Part shown: one piece after another, positions 1 through 9,735 of the stretch | Layout: each line of letters opens with the position of its first letter | Numbering within the stretch: the stretch's first letter is position 1 | Origin: Syngnathus acus | Lineage: Eukaryota; Chordata; Actinopteri; Syngnathiformes; Syngnathidae | Assembly (NCBI RefSeq): GCF_901709675.1 | Contig: NC_051096.1 | Location: forward strand, 4,739,001-4,803,000 | DNA length: 64,000 bases | Direction of reading: 5' to 3' | Made by a program: the position numbers and the translations under genes | Notes under the pieces: model-generated | Database searches by the model: none | Seen by the model: only the letters and a program-made list of their open reading frames with translations | What the model was told of the DNA's origin: nothing

Positions 1-3000
1 ACACCCAAGCGAGTTTGGCCCAGGTCGCTAATTGGCCTGTTTGGTGGGTCGCCGCGTGCAGCCGGAACTCGGTTGTACGTCTTAGCTAACTAGCTGTCAA
101 ACAAGCATTGATTACGCGGTGCCTATAGCGACATCTATCACCTGGAACAATGGCAGCGCCCGCCGAGCTACAGGGAAACTTCAGTCTACTTGCAATCGGA
201 AAGATCTCCAGAGAGGTGCACTCTTAGCAACTGTAATTAAACAATTCCTTTTTTTACACGAGTCAAATAATATATGATCAACAAGCTTTCTTTGTCCCTA
301 CACTGCACTGCTCCCACGTGCGCTGTAATTCCTTTATATGTATTTAATCCTGTAAAACGATTATGCGGCTGCACAACAAAGTAAAAATTATACTGGGGGG
401 ATTATGAAAGCGGGGAAAGATTGTAAAAAGCCTTATGCAGTATTCATATGCAGGGAAGTTGCAAAAAACAAAATGAGTACATGTAGGATATCTGTTCAAA
501 GTGCAATCAGACGCCGGGTGGACCCTTGCCGAGCGTTTGACCCACTGGAAGCTGCTGAGGCGGCGACTTAATTAAAGCTAGTCGATAGTATTGAACCTCG
601 GCAGGAGTTCGGAATTATAGGAGAGTGAAAGTTTTGGATTCAATTACTAAATGATTGCTCGGAGTAGCTTTGAGACATCGCGACGAAATACACTATTCAC
701 TCTGAAACATATTAGAAAACAAGTGTAATTGCGCCTCCACTACAGTAGAAGGCAGTGGCGCTCATTTATTTTATTTTATATTAGTTACACAAAGGAGGTA
801 GTAACTATTAATTTTCATAAAAACCCCAAATTTGGCTTTATCATAAGTGCGCCCTCCAGTGGACAAAATTAGCAACAACAGTTCATTTTATTGAATTGAC
901 CTTTGACCGGAGAGGCCTTTTTGTGGCCCACGAACCGTACGTTTGCTCACCCAGACATTCGCATTCCAAAAATAATGAATTAAATCCATGATGATATGTG
1001 TGACTATCCGACATCAACTTTAAAATCTTAACTATGGGAAAGATCACGTGCAAATGACTATGAAGCCATTCTAATAGCATTTTCCACTTCATCTTCACTT
1101 TACCGTCTTGAGGCAGACGAAGCGTTTTAATCCACGGGATTTCAATTTCTTTAAGGACACTGTGTCATCCTGTTTTATTATTCTCTGACATGCAGCAGTT
1201 TTGTCACACGCATGAAGATGACTTGATAAGTTTGCCTCGTGCTTGTGTGTGTGTGTGCGGCCCACGTCGTCCTTTCTCCGGGCACTCGAGAGTGTATTCA
1301 TCTGCCTCGAGAGCTCACAGCGACATCACTATCGTCGCGCCTCTCCATCATTTTGGCATTCATCGTCATAACGTGCGTGTGTGTGTGTGTGCTTGAATTC
1401 TAAGTGCAAATGTATACTTATGTGGGAAGACGAGGGCTTCTTTGAATTTCCCACTGGTCAAAGTGCCTGATGGTGAATTCAGAGATTTGTTTCAAAATAC
1501 GTTGATTATTAAAAAATGGCCTAGTTTCAGCAACAGGTCATTTTTTTTCCTGAAGCATCCTAATTATATTAATAATTATCAAATGCCGACACACGAAATG
1601 AAATGTTTCTTTCGGGGCGGGGGGACGAGCGTGTGGAATCATGACGAGACAAACACGGTGTGCCTTCGGCTCCTTTATAATCCGCACATAGCGATATTCT
1701 TCTTATAGCTCGCTAACAGATGGGTGTGCTGTTTGCAATGTTCGAAGTGACATGTTCACGCTGAGCTCCGCACACACGCACGCTTGCACACACACACACC
1801 TTCCAATAGACTCCAACCTTATGCTCAAACGGTCCTATGAGATGCCAGCACTGTGACAAATACTTCAATAGATGTTTGCATTATTTAGTATGTTTACACA
1901 CACGGCGGACGAAAGGCGTTGCAAATTGCCTTAGCCGGGGTCTCGCTGGACATTTCCCTTTACGAGTGCGCTGTGTGAGAGGTTTCTCTCACAAGCCAAT
2001 TAGACACTTTTAATGAGCATTTAACCTCAAACCTCTGAGTCCTGCTGTGTGCTGCAAGTATTTTGCTAACTAGAGCGAGAGAAGGAGCAAAACAGTTGCA
2101 CTGATGACATATGAAAAGAATACAAGGAAATGATTACTGGTACGTTTTATTTTTGTGGAAATTAAAAAAAAAAAATGGTTCTCAGTCGGTCATGGTGTAA
2201 AAATAGGATTAGTTGACATCATCTTTATCAAAAATGAAGCAAAGTCATCAATGTTCACAGTATGGACGTTAAGGGAAATAAAAGATGAATGGAAGTTCTA
2301 AGGCACTTCCTGCGCGATTGCCGGCTGCTGATGATGAAAAGACTTGAAAATTCCCATCGGGCGACCTTAATGTCAACTTGCGCCGTGGATGTGAGGCTAC
2401 TCACGACCTCATGAGTTAATATTCTCACAGGCGTGACTCATTTCTACAGCTCACCGACCTTAACTGGAATCCTTTTGTTTTCATTTCAAAGTCGACTTAA
2501 AGCTCCTATGGGATGCAAGCACATCACACAAGTTAGCGCAATTAGCACAAGAACAAAGAGATTTGGGTATTTTTTTTTCAAAGGCTTATCAAAATCCCCC
2601 AAAAATCCGTGAAGGCCTCAAAAAGCAAATGTGAGCGACGCCCCGTCTCCGTTGCCTTATCGGCAGGAGAAAGAATCCCGACAACGGCTTTGTTTGCTTC
2701 GTTCATAAAAACATTAAGTGGCTACAGTTGATCAATAGCCATCGACCGGGCGGCCTAAACATTTGCTGCGGGGCGGTTGATCGATGGGACCGGTTAATCC
2801 CGCTTGGCCGGACAGAGACAGAGTGGGGGGGAGAGACGTCGGCAACGTGGTCGGAACGTCTGCTGGAACGAGAGTACAAATACTTTGTTGCTGTACTTAA
2901 GTACAATTGGCAGCTATTTTGTACCTGTACACTAATTAATTTTTCTTGTTTGCTTTTTTTACATGACAGTCGTCATTCCCTTATCACATGCACAAACACA

Positions 3001-3205
3001 CTCCGATAGTCCAAGTCAACAAAGCGGCTCTCATCGTGTTGCATTTATGATGTACAAACGCCCACTGTACGCTTGGATTATTGGAACTGAAGGACAATTA
3101 CATCCATATTAGTCTTTGTGCAAACACACACACACCTGCAATGGGGAATACACGGTACAGATTGTGACCACACACACACACATACACACACACGAGCAGA
3201 GCAGT
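1..3205. other. Upstream flank of cck, no gene recognised
   Basis: I see no convincing coding exon here. The short open frames have no recognisable domain and no paired splice signals. The stretch holds short TG/CA runs (near 1240, 1375, 1780 and 3125-3195) and A/T-rich DNA. It ends in the cck core promoter, so distal cck control elements could lie in it, but none can be named from sequence alone. Confidence 0.5.
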
Positions 3206-3212
3206 GAGAGAG

Positions 3213-3219
3213 TATAAAA
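3213..3219 (+). promoter_or_regulatory. cck: TATA box of cck
   Basis: A perfect TATAAAA lies just after a CA-rich tract. It is about 30 bases before the inferred start of the untranslated first exon, which ends at the donor CAAG|GTAAG at 3301/3302. A TATA-driven start suits a regulated peptide-hormone gene. The transcription start (about 3244) is inferred from spacing only. Confidence 0.75.
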
Positions 3220-3243
3220 GCGCCATCCTTCCCACTCAGCGGA

Positions 3244-3301
3244 GAAGTGCTCCCCTAACGCTGACACACTCCCTTCAACAAAGAAAACATCCTTTCTCAA
3301 G
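3244..3301 (+). other. cck: cck non-coding exon 1 (5' UTR)
   Basis: The segment between the TATA box and a strong splice donor (CAAG|GTAAGA) contains no ATG. The next exon opens with the start codon immediately after its acceptor at 3557, so this is an untranslated leader exon. That matches the usual vertebrate cck architecture. The 5' end is approximate. Confidence 0.6.
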
Positions 3302-3556
3302 GTAAGAAGAATTATTTTATATTTTTGAAATTATTGTCACATCTTTTTTTTTTTTTAACCTTGTCTTCCGCTAATGGAGTGTACAGATTGTTTAACATGG
3401 ATGAGTGAAGGAAAGCAATAATAGTCATAGCAGCTTTAATTAGATTGCATAATTTTGCTTGTATGATTTTAATTTGATTTAGGTGTTCATTTAATTTAGT
3501 GCCGCATTGATTGTTGAAATGAAAAGACCACTCTGTTGTGTCTCCCGAACTTCCAG

Positions 3557-5326
3557 ATGCCTGCAGGGTTGAGTGTGTGTGTGGTTCTGGCGGTCGTGTG
3601 CGCGAGCTCTTTGGGGCTCCCCTCCCATCTCGGGGACGAGGACCAACGTTCCCCCTCGAAAGAAGGTACGCCAGCCGCTTCCTTGTAAATCTCCACCACG
3701 CTCATGTAACATCTACCGTGTGTGCGCAGCCCACCTGGAAGCCGACGCCCACTTTTTGGGGGAGCCCCATCTCCGACACAGCCGCTCCATCCCCCAACTC
3801 AAAGGGTCACAAGAGGATGGCGAGTCGCGGGCCAATCTCGGCGAGCTGCTGGCCAGACTCATCTCCTCCAGGAAAGGTACGTGTCTTCCTTTTGCAATTA
3901 TTAAAAAAGAAAAAAATGGCAACATGTGGCAGCAAGAATACACTCATCATTAGAGACAAGTGCTTTTCACTTGATGACCCCCTCGCCTCCGCACCCCCCC
4001 CTTTTCCTCCCCTCCCACACTACACCACCACGTCAGTCTCACTAATAACTGGCACCAGTGCAAAGATGCTTTGTAAAACGAATTAGTGGCTCTGGAAAGC
4101 CTTGCTGGTTCCAAAGTGCGTTTATTAGAGTCTTCCGGCCACTCCATGACACACTCCCACTTCATGGATTTATTTTTTTTAGTTTAAAAATAGCACTTGA
4201 TGCCTTCGTATGGCCGTTGGCATTTGGTTTTGATGTCGTTCAGATGTCTTAGCAAAGGGTGGGGGGGGATTGATGGGCTTTGGCACTCTGTCAAGACGGC
4301 TGACCGATATTAGAAGAGACGATGCATGCACGGCAAATGATTGCTTCTTTTTTAGAAAAGGCTTGAAGTTTCTGATTTCTGACATCATAATAATTTCGAG
4401 TTTGTCACAGATGAGAAATTTTGGTACTTAATTTTTTATAACTGTTGGAAACCTTCCATGGGAATTAATTAAGAATAATAAGAGGAATTAATTGAATTGA
4501 GAATTTACTAAATTGAAGGTTTACATTTTTTAATAGTTTTTTTATATCGTTTTTTTTTAAATTACGAGTTGCTTGCTCTCACTCTTTTTCGCTCTCCTGG
4601 GCTCTTCTCTCATAAATGATCCCCATTAATTCCCATTGAAAGTCTCCATTTTGGAATACTTTCACAATTCTTAAATTCTCATAGAAATTCAGCAAAATGT
4701 TTTCACTCCTTTTATATTTTTTTTAACTGCACTATTGTGCTCGATTCTGAGAAGAAAATTTCTCTTCACTTTTTAGACAAAGAAGAGCATAACATGGCAA
4801 AGGTCGCATTGCAAGAGCATCTCTTGAGGCTGTGTGTGTGTGTACGCACAGAGTCGTGTTCCTTGCTGTTCGCTTTGCATGTTTTCGGTGTGGGAGGTGT
4901 CGTTGTCGAGCCTTCTGCAGCCAATCTCAGCACACCAGGGAACTTGAAAGGTTGTGCTTTGTGTGTACGTGTGCGTGTGTGTGTTGCGTAGGAGGATGTG
5001 GGTAGGGTGAATGCAGAACATCTCCGCTCGCAGAAATGCTGTTTGACTTCAGTCACGATAAAAATAAATAAAAATCACCAGCAGGATAGAAACTTTTTAT
5101 TGGCACACCTTGGCGAATTGAGCCAAGTCACGAATTTTGCAAGAGCCTTTAATAATTTTTTTTTTTTGGTTTATCCCTCCTAGCAAGTTCCGTGCGTCGG
5201 AACTCGCCGGTCAACAGCAGAGGCGGCGGCCCGAGCGCAACCAACCACCGGATAGCGGACAGGGACTACATGGGCTGGATGGATTTCGGACGGCGCAGCG
5301 CAGAGGAGTACGAGTACTCCTCGTAG
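3557..5326 (+). CDS. cck: Prepro-cholecystokinin
   Basis: Coding exons are 3557-3665, 3730-3876 and 5184-5326 (109+147+143 nt; 132 residues), with all junction phases matching. The start ATG is the first codon after the acceptor TTCCAG. Residues 1-20 form a hydrophobic signal peptide ([20 protein letters not shown]). The spacer peptide follows, then the hormone core [12 protein letters not shown] at residues 113-124: the CCK-8 octapeptide, a Gly amide donor, a dibasic cleavage site, and the acidic tail SAEEYEYSS with sulfatable tyrosines. CCK is secreted from gut endocrine cells and neurons and acts on CCK receptors to control digestion and satiety. The Met at octapeptide position 3 is one of several residues found there among fish CCKs. 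A 14-base repeat straddles the stop codon. Identification is near certain. Confidence 0.97.
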
Positions 5327-5509
5327 AGTACGAGTACTCTTCCATCGATTGTCCCTTCACACACAATACGAGTCGTTGTACATTTGTTTGTACTGTTAAA
5401 TGCAATACACATATGCCAAACTTTTGCCTCTCTGTCACCCATTTGTTTGTTTATTGTATTAAAAGGGGGGAAAATATGCTGTCAGGGTACATTGAGACTT
5501 ACTAGACTG

Positions 5510-5515
5510 AATAAA
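5510..5515 (+). terminator. cck: cck polyadenylation signal
   Basis: A canonical AATAAA lies 184 bases after the cck stop codon. It is the first such hexamer on the coding strand in the 3' UTR. Cleavage is expected about 15-25 bases later. Confidence 0.7.
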
Positions 5516-5942
5516 CATAAACACAACGTAAACACGAGTCTCTCACTTTTTTCCTCATGTTTAAGAGTCGTCCATATTGAAATGAAATTCTATTTACACT
5601 CCATGAATCATCCTCCTCAAATGTCACCTCACCCGAACAGGAAGTGAGGACCACTGAAAGTGTTTTCCTGCTCAAATGATAAAATCAAGTATGCACACAA
5701 AAAAAGATGGCAATAATGATGCAGAGGAAAGGTCAACAGGCGTGCGTGGGAATATCCTCAAAGGTCACCATTAGGAGCAATAATGTCTGGTCTTTATTTT
5801 GAAAATCACTTTTTAAACTTGCATATTTTCATTGTTCTAATCAAGGTCTAAAGAGCTAAAAGTCACCATGGTGGTGAATTGTGATGCAGCTGCCTTTTAT
5901 GCTGTTGGTGTCCCCGTGTTTAATGATTGATCTGTTCGTATA

Positions 5943-5945
5943 TGT

Positions 5946-6041
<96 letters not shown>
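5943..6041. repeat. (TG)n microsatellite
   Basis: An almost uninterrupted TG/CA dinucleotide repeat of about 100 bases. The long Val-Cys and His-Thr open frames across it are artefacts of the repeat. It is likely to be length-polymorphic. Confidence 0.97.
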
Positions 6042-6049
6042 ATCGAGGG

Positions 6050-8100
6050 ATCGATGAACAAAGCAGGCTCAGTGAATTATTCAGTGACTGGGGACGTCTT
6101 TGGGGAAGGAGAGGGCTTTTCGTCTGTGCGTGCCGACAATCTGAAGTGGCCACACGGGACCCGAGTCAAACTTCATGTTTCAAGAGGTGACACTAGTGTG
6201 GAGAGCTTTCATCATTGAAATGTGTGGGGATGTGATACAGAGAAGGTCATATGTGCTAATCCTCAATTTGACATACCATGTATCACTGCTGCTATTTTTG
6301 CTAATGGTTGATGAGACATGAAAATTAAGAGTATCTACTATTATGTTTTATTTCTCAGGCAGGATACAATTTGCAGACAAAACTTGAATCACCCTAACAA
6401 CAATACTATTTTCCCTCAGCCCCTTTAAGGCTTTTCACATGATATATTAGCACTGATGAGGCCTTGTTCAAATGATTTTCTGAGAGGTCTGACTAAGAGG
6501 ACACTCAATCCCTGCTAGTTGACCATTCAATTTCTACAAAGTAATAGAATTGACAAACACACAAGATGGAAGCGAAACAGGTTCATTAAGCAGGCAAGAA
6601 ACATTAACAGAACTTGTTAGAGGAAATTACATGTCCAAGCACTGCATCAGTGCAAAGACAACATGCAGGTGATTGGGGGTTGCCATGGCAATGGCAGAAA
6701 TTTATCAAACGCTACGTGATTACAAAGCTGTTTAGGCTCATATTATCACATTGAACTTTATTTTCTTGATTTTCTTTTGGTGCTTTTAACGTTAAACCAG
6801 GTTGTCATCAGTTTATCAACTGCCAGGGTCATTGCGCCATTTCTTCAGGTTGTCAAACACACGCCCTTGGTTCCATTTGAATTGAGCCTTCTCGGTATCC
6901 GTACGCACACCTCTGCTTCACTGAGTAGGTCCACCGGTGACTACTAGCTGTGTTTTGAGTGAGTATTGCAAACATTTTTAAGCTCTCTAATTGCTGTTTG
7001 CATGTACATATGCATTACGACACGAGCTACTTGAGTTTGTTTGTAGCTCGCTAGCTATCGTAGAACAATATCAACAAAAAGTGAACACGCCCACAAGTGT
7101 CACTCGGCTGTCGATCAAATGTTAATCAAGGTAAGCGTTTGACTTCAACGTGGTTTTTGTTCTGTTTTCAACGCAGAAGTTGATGTTGAGGTTCCACGTT
7201 GGCTGCTGGTCGTCTACCTGCACATCTAGACGCCAACTTATTTTCGAAAGGTATTGCATGTTGCTTTTCCTTCTTATTTTTCTGCCTTCGGTGACTAGAG
7301 AAGGTCAAAACACCGGCACAGACGTAATATTATTTTCTAAAGATAATTTAATCCGTGCTTTGAGTTATTCGACGGTTGCCCGGTAAATTAGGTAGTGGGT
7401 AACAGCAGATCGGCCATTCGTTTCAGATATTGTGGGCAAAAGACGTCCCCTGCATAAAATTAAGTTGGGTGGGTGCAGTATAATATATTGCCAGCAGAGG
7501 GCGCTCATCCTCTATAATTGAGGTTTCTGTTACTGTTTCAGTTACTTGATAGTTTATGTTCGATGTTAAAGGGTAAAAAAAATCAGACAGAGTATCATTA
7601 CAGCTGCCAAGAAAATAATTTAACAAAAAAATAATTAATTAAAAAAAACACCAAAATGGCTTGCAGGACCTCGTTAATTTGTTTACATCATTCAGTATTA
7701 AATCACTTTTAACTAACCAGAAACACTTGTCATTAAAACAATTGCAACTGACGGCACTGGGAGCATTTATCTCAAAACAAAACGCTGTATTCGTATTTTA
7801 AATTGTATTTTCTCAAGGTGGGGGGCGGGGGTTGGGGGGGGTAAAGGCAATTTATTAGAGGAGCAGTTTGTTGCCTTTTACAGAACCAATTTTACCCATT
7901 TTGAATGACTCAGTATTTTGGTACATAAACAGAGACTTTTCAGGCTGAGGACTTTGAAACCTTGGTTGAGGTGCTCATTGCATGTTGGGTGTGGAGCTGA
8001 TTGCATTACATGTGTTGGCACATTTGGGAATTTGCACATTAAAAGTGAAACTCTCCTAATAGAATAGATCAATATGAATGAATACAATGAATTTTTAGTG
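6050..8100. other. Intergenic, no gene supported
   Basis: I see no recognisable protein or RNA gene. Splice-like words occur on the + strand (donor at 7130/7131, acceptor at 7176/7177, donor near 7249), but the intron they imply is only 46 bases, and no open frame follows. A G-rich run lies near 7818-7845. Confidence 0.4.
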
Positions 8101-8314
8101 TTACTCACCGCTTTTTTTTTTTTTTTTTTTGCTTGCTTGACAGGATAGAGGTTTGGAGCTTCAAAGCTGCACCTGCCAGCCATGTGGGACATGCATAGTG
8201 GAAGGGACCTGCCATTGGAACGTGATGTGAGTACGCAGTGATGTGCTTGAGAAGCTGATGTGCGATGTCTCATTGTACCACAAGGTGGCTGCAAGTGCAC
8301 CTACCTCACCTGTC

Positions 8315-8612
8315 AGTTCTAATGGCACATGCAAACATCTGCCATTGCTCATTGGGCCAAAACCTAAGTGCCAGGTACTGCACAACTTTAGCATCAAACA
8401 CTTCTAATGTCTTTTTAATGACATTGATGCAAACCAGGTTGGTCAGAAATATACATTTGATTAATATTTAACTAAGTTGGTTTGCATCAGTGTCATTGAA
8501 AAACACTTCCAAAAGTGTGTGGTGAAGATGTCATGCAGTACCTGGCACTTAGTTTTTGGCCCAGTGAGAGAGGTCAGCTGTTTGCAAGTGCTCACCTTCC
8601 CTCTGGTGGCAT
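8315..8612. repeat. Long imperfect inverted repeat (palindrome 1)
   Basis: The left arm (about 8315-8437) is the reverse complement of the right arm (about 8478-8612), with an A/T-rich centre near 8438-8477. The innermost arms are GATGCAAACC and GGTTTGCATC. Further out, TGGGCCAAAA and AAGTGCCAGGTACTGCA also have reverse complements in the right arm, with small indels. No terminal target duplication is obvious. A transcript would fold into a long hairpin. It could be a foldback transposon remnant. Confidence 0.75.
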
Positions 8613-8679
8613 TAGAAGTAAGTGACATCATACCTGAGCTCATCAAACACTTAAGCTGCTTCCATGCAAGGCCTGTTGT

Positions 8680-8720
8680 CAATGTTTGCATGCAACTAAA
8701 TTAGTCCCATGCAAACATTG
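8680..8720. repeat. Short perfect inverted repeat
   Basis: CAATGTTTGCATG (8680-8692) is mirrored exactly by CATGCAAACATTG (8708-8720), with a 15-base loop. It sits between two much longer palindromes and shares their TTTGCAT vocabulary. Confidence 0.8.
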
Positions 8721-8829
8721 AGTGCTCAGATGTTTTCAAACTGCTCTTCTGTCCAATAAATTAATTAATTAACTGGAATGCACATCTTTGTGTTTTTATG
8801 AGCAAATTTGCTTCACTCATTTGAACTGC

Positions 8830-9080
8830 AGTGGCACTTGGGTTTTCAAAGGCAGTTTTCGGTCTTGAGGTGAGTGTTGGCCTTCTGTCATTGCCATGGA
8901 CACAAGTCTTTGACTGTTACCCTGCATCTCACATGACTCACAGTGGCTGCAATTGAATTGCTGTCACTTGTAGTCATGCGAAATGCAGGGTAACAGTCAA
9001 AGACTTGTGTCCATGGCAGTGACAGTAGGCCAACGCTCACCTCAAGACTGAAATCTGCCTTTGAAAATTTAAGTGCCACT
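8830..9080. repeat. Near-continuous 250-bp palindrome (palindrome 2)
   Basis: Two arms of about 124 bases meet at a loop of about 3 bases near 8955. Both ends read AGTGGCACTT on their own strand. By eye the arms differ at about 15 positions (roughly 88% identity). The longest clean block covers a shared CCATGGACACAAGTCTTTGA and the bases after it. A foldback element or a hairpin-RNA source would look like this. Confidence 0.9.
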
Positions 9081-9099
9081 CTGCCGAAATTCAGTCTGA

Positions 9100-9279
9100 C
9101 CAATCACAGTGCAGCACCTAATTTGCATAGCCACGCCTACTTTTGAACAGCCAATCAGAATGCAGCATTTGCACATCTGACCAATCAGATTGCTTCAAAT
9201 TTCCAGAGCCACGCCTACCTTTACACTAACCAATCACAAAGTACCTCATTTGCATAGCCACGCCCCCTTTTCAACCAAT
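9100..9279 (+). repeat. Array of CCAAT, octamer and GCCACGCC motifs
   Basis: CCAAT occurs at 9100, 9151, 9181, 9230 and 9275, all on the same strand and 30-51 bases apart. It alternates with octamer words ATTTGCAT (9121 and 9248) and GCCACGCC boxes (about 9130, 9208 and 9257). The pattern looks like a degenerate tandem repeat of roughly 50 bases. CCAAT and the octamer are classic promoter elements (for NF-Y and POU factors), so the array could act as a promoter or enhancer, but no downstream transcript on this strand is evident. Confidence 0.6.
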
Positions 9280-9548
9280 AGCAGACTTTTATTCTCATTA
9301 CACCGCCCACTTCCTGAGCCCTCAGCGAATCATGAAGCAGTATTCCAGATTTTAACCCACCTCATTTTAGAAAAATCGAGGCCAAAAAAAAATCCAGGTG
9401 AAAAAATCTGGGCGAAAAAATATCCGGAAAAAAAAATTAGAATTTTTTTTTAGGTTTTTTTGTTAGTTTTTTAAGTAAAGATATTTTTAAAGTTTGATTT
9501 GTGATGTGTTGAAGGAAGAGTTGAGTTAAGTGTTCTTTGTAATCAAAC

Positions 9549-9554
9549 TTTATT
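9549..9554 (-). terminator. Polyadenylation signal of the compact transcript
   Basis: AATAAA on the minus strand (TTTATT on plus), inside the last exon candidate, about 190 bases after its acceptor. With the promoter at 11.57 kb it brackets a complete transcription unit. Confidence 0.5.
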
Positions 9555-9611
9555 TTGCAGAGTAAACATTCAATCACAAGAATTTCAAGTTGGATGGCAG
9601 TCTGCTCGTTG

Positions 9612-9735
9612 ACAAGTGGTGAAGTGGTCGGCCAGTTGGACGAGTGGTGAAGTGGTCGGCCAGTTGGACGAGTGGTGAAGTGGTCGGCCAGTTGGACGAG
9701 TGGTGAAGTGGTCGGCCATTTGGACGAGTGGTGAG
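9612..9735. repeat. 28-bp minisatellite, about 4 copies
   Basis: The unit GTGGTGAAGTGGTCGGCC plus a further AGTTGGACGA repeats head to tail at a 28-base period, with nearly identical copies. It lies in the predicted last exon of the compact minus-strand transcript. Because 28 is not a multiple of 3, copies rotate through all three frames (His/Thr/Arg/Pro/Trp-rich). Confidence 0.95.

Noticed and set aside
3538-4086. 182-residue + strand open frame overlapping cck
   Set aside because: It reads through cck introns in another frame; the spliced cck frame explains the region.
5920-6218. Long Val-Cys and His-Thr open frames
   Set aside because: They are translations of a (TG)n microsatellite.
7130-8226. 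Possible + strand spliced transcript (donor at 7131, exons 7177-7249 and 8144-8226)
   Set aside because: The first intron would be 46 bases, below vertebrate norms, and no promoter or poly(A) signal was found. The splice words alone are weak.
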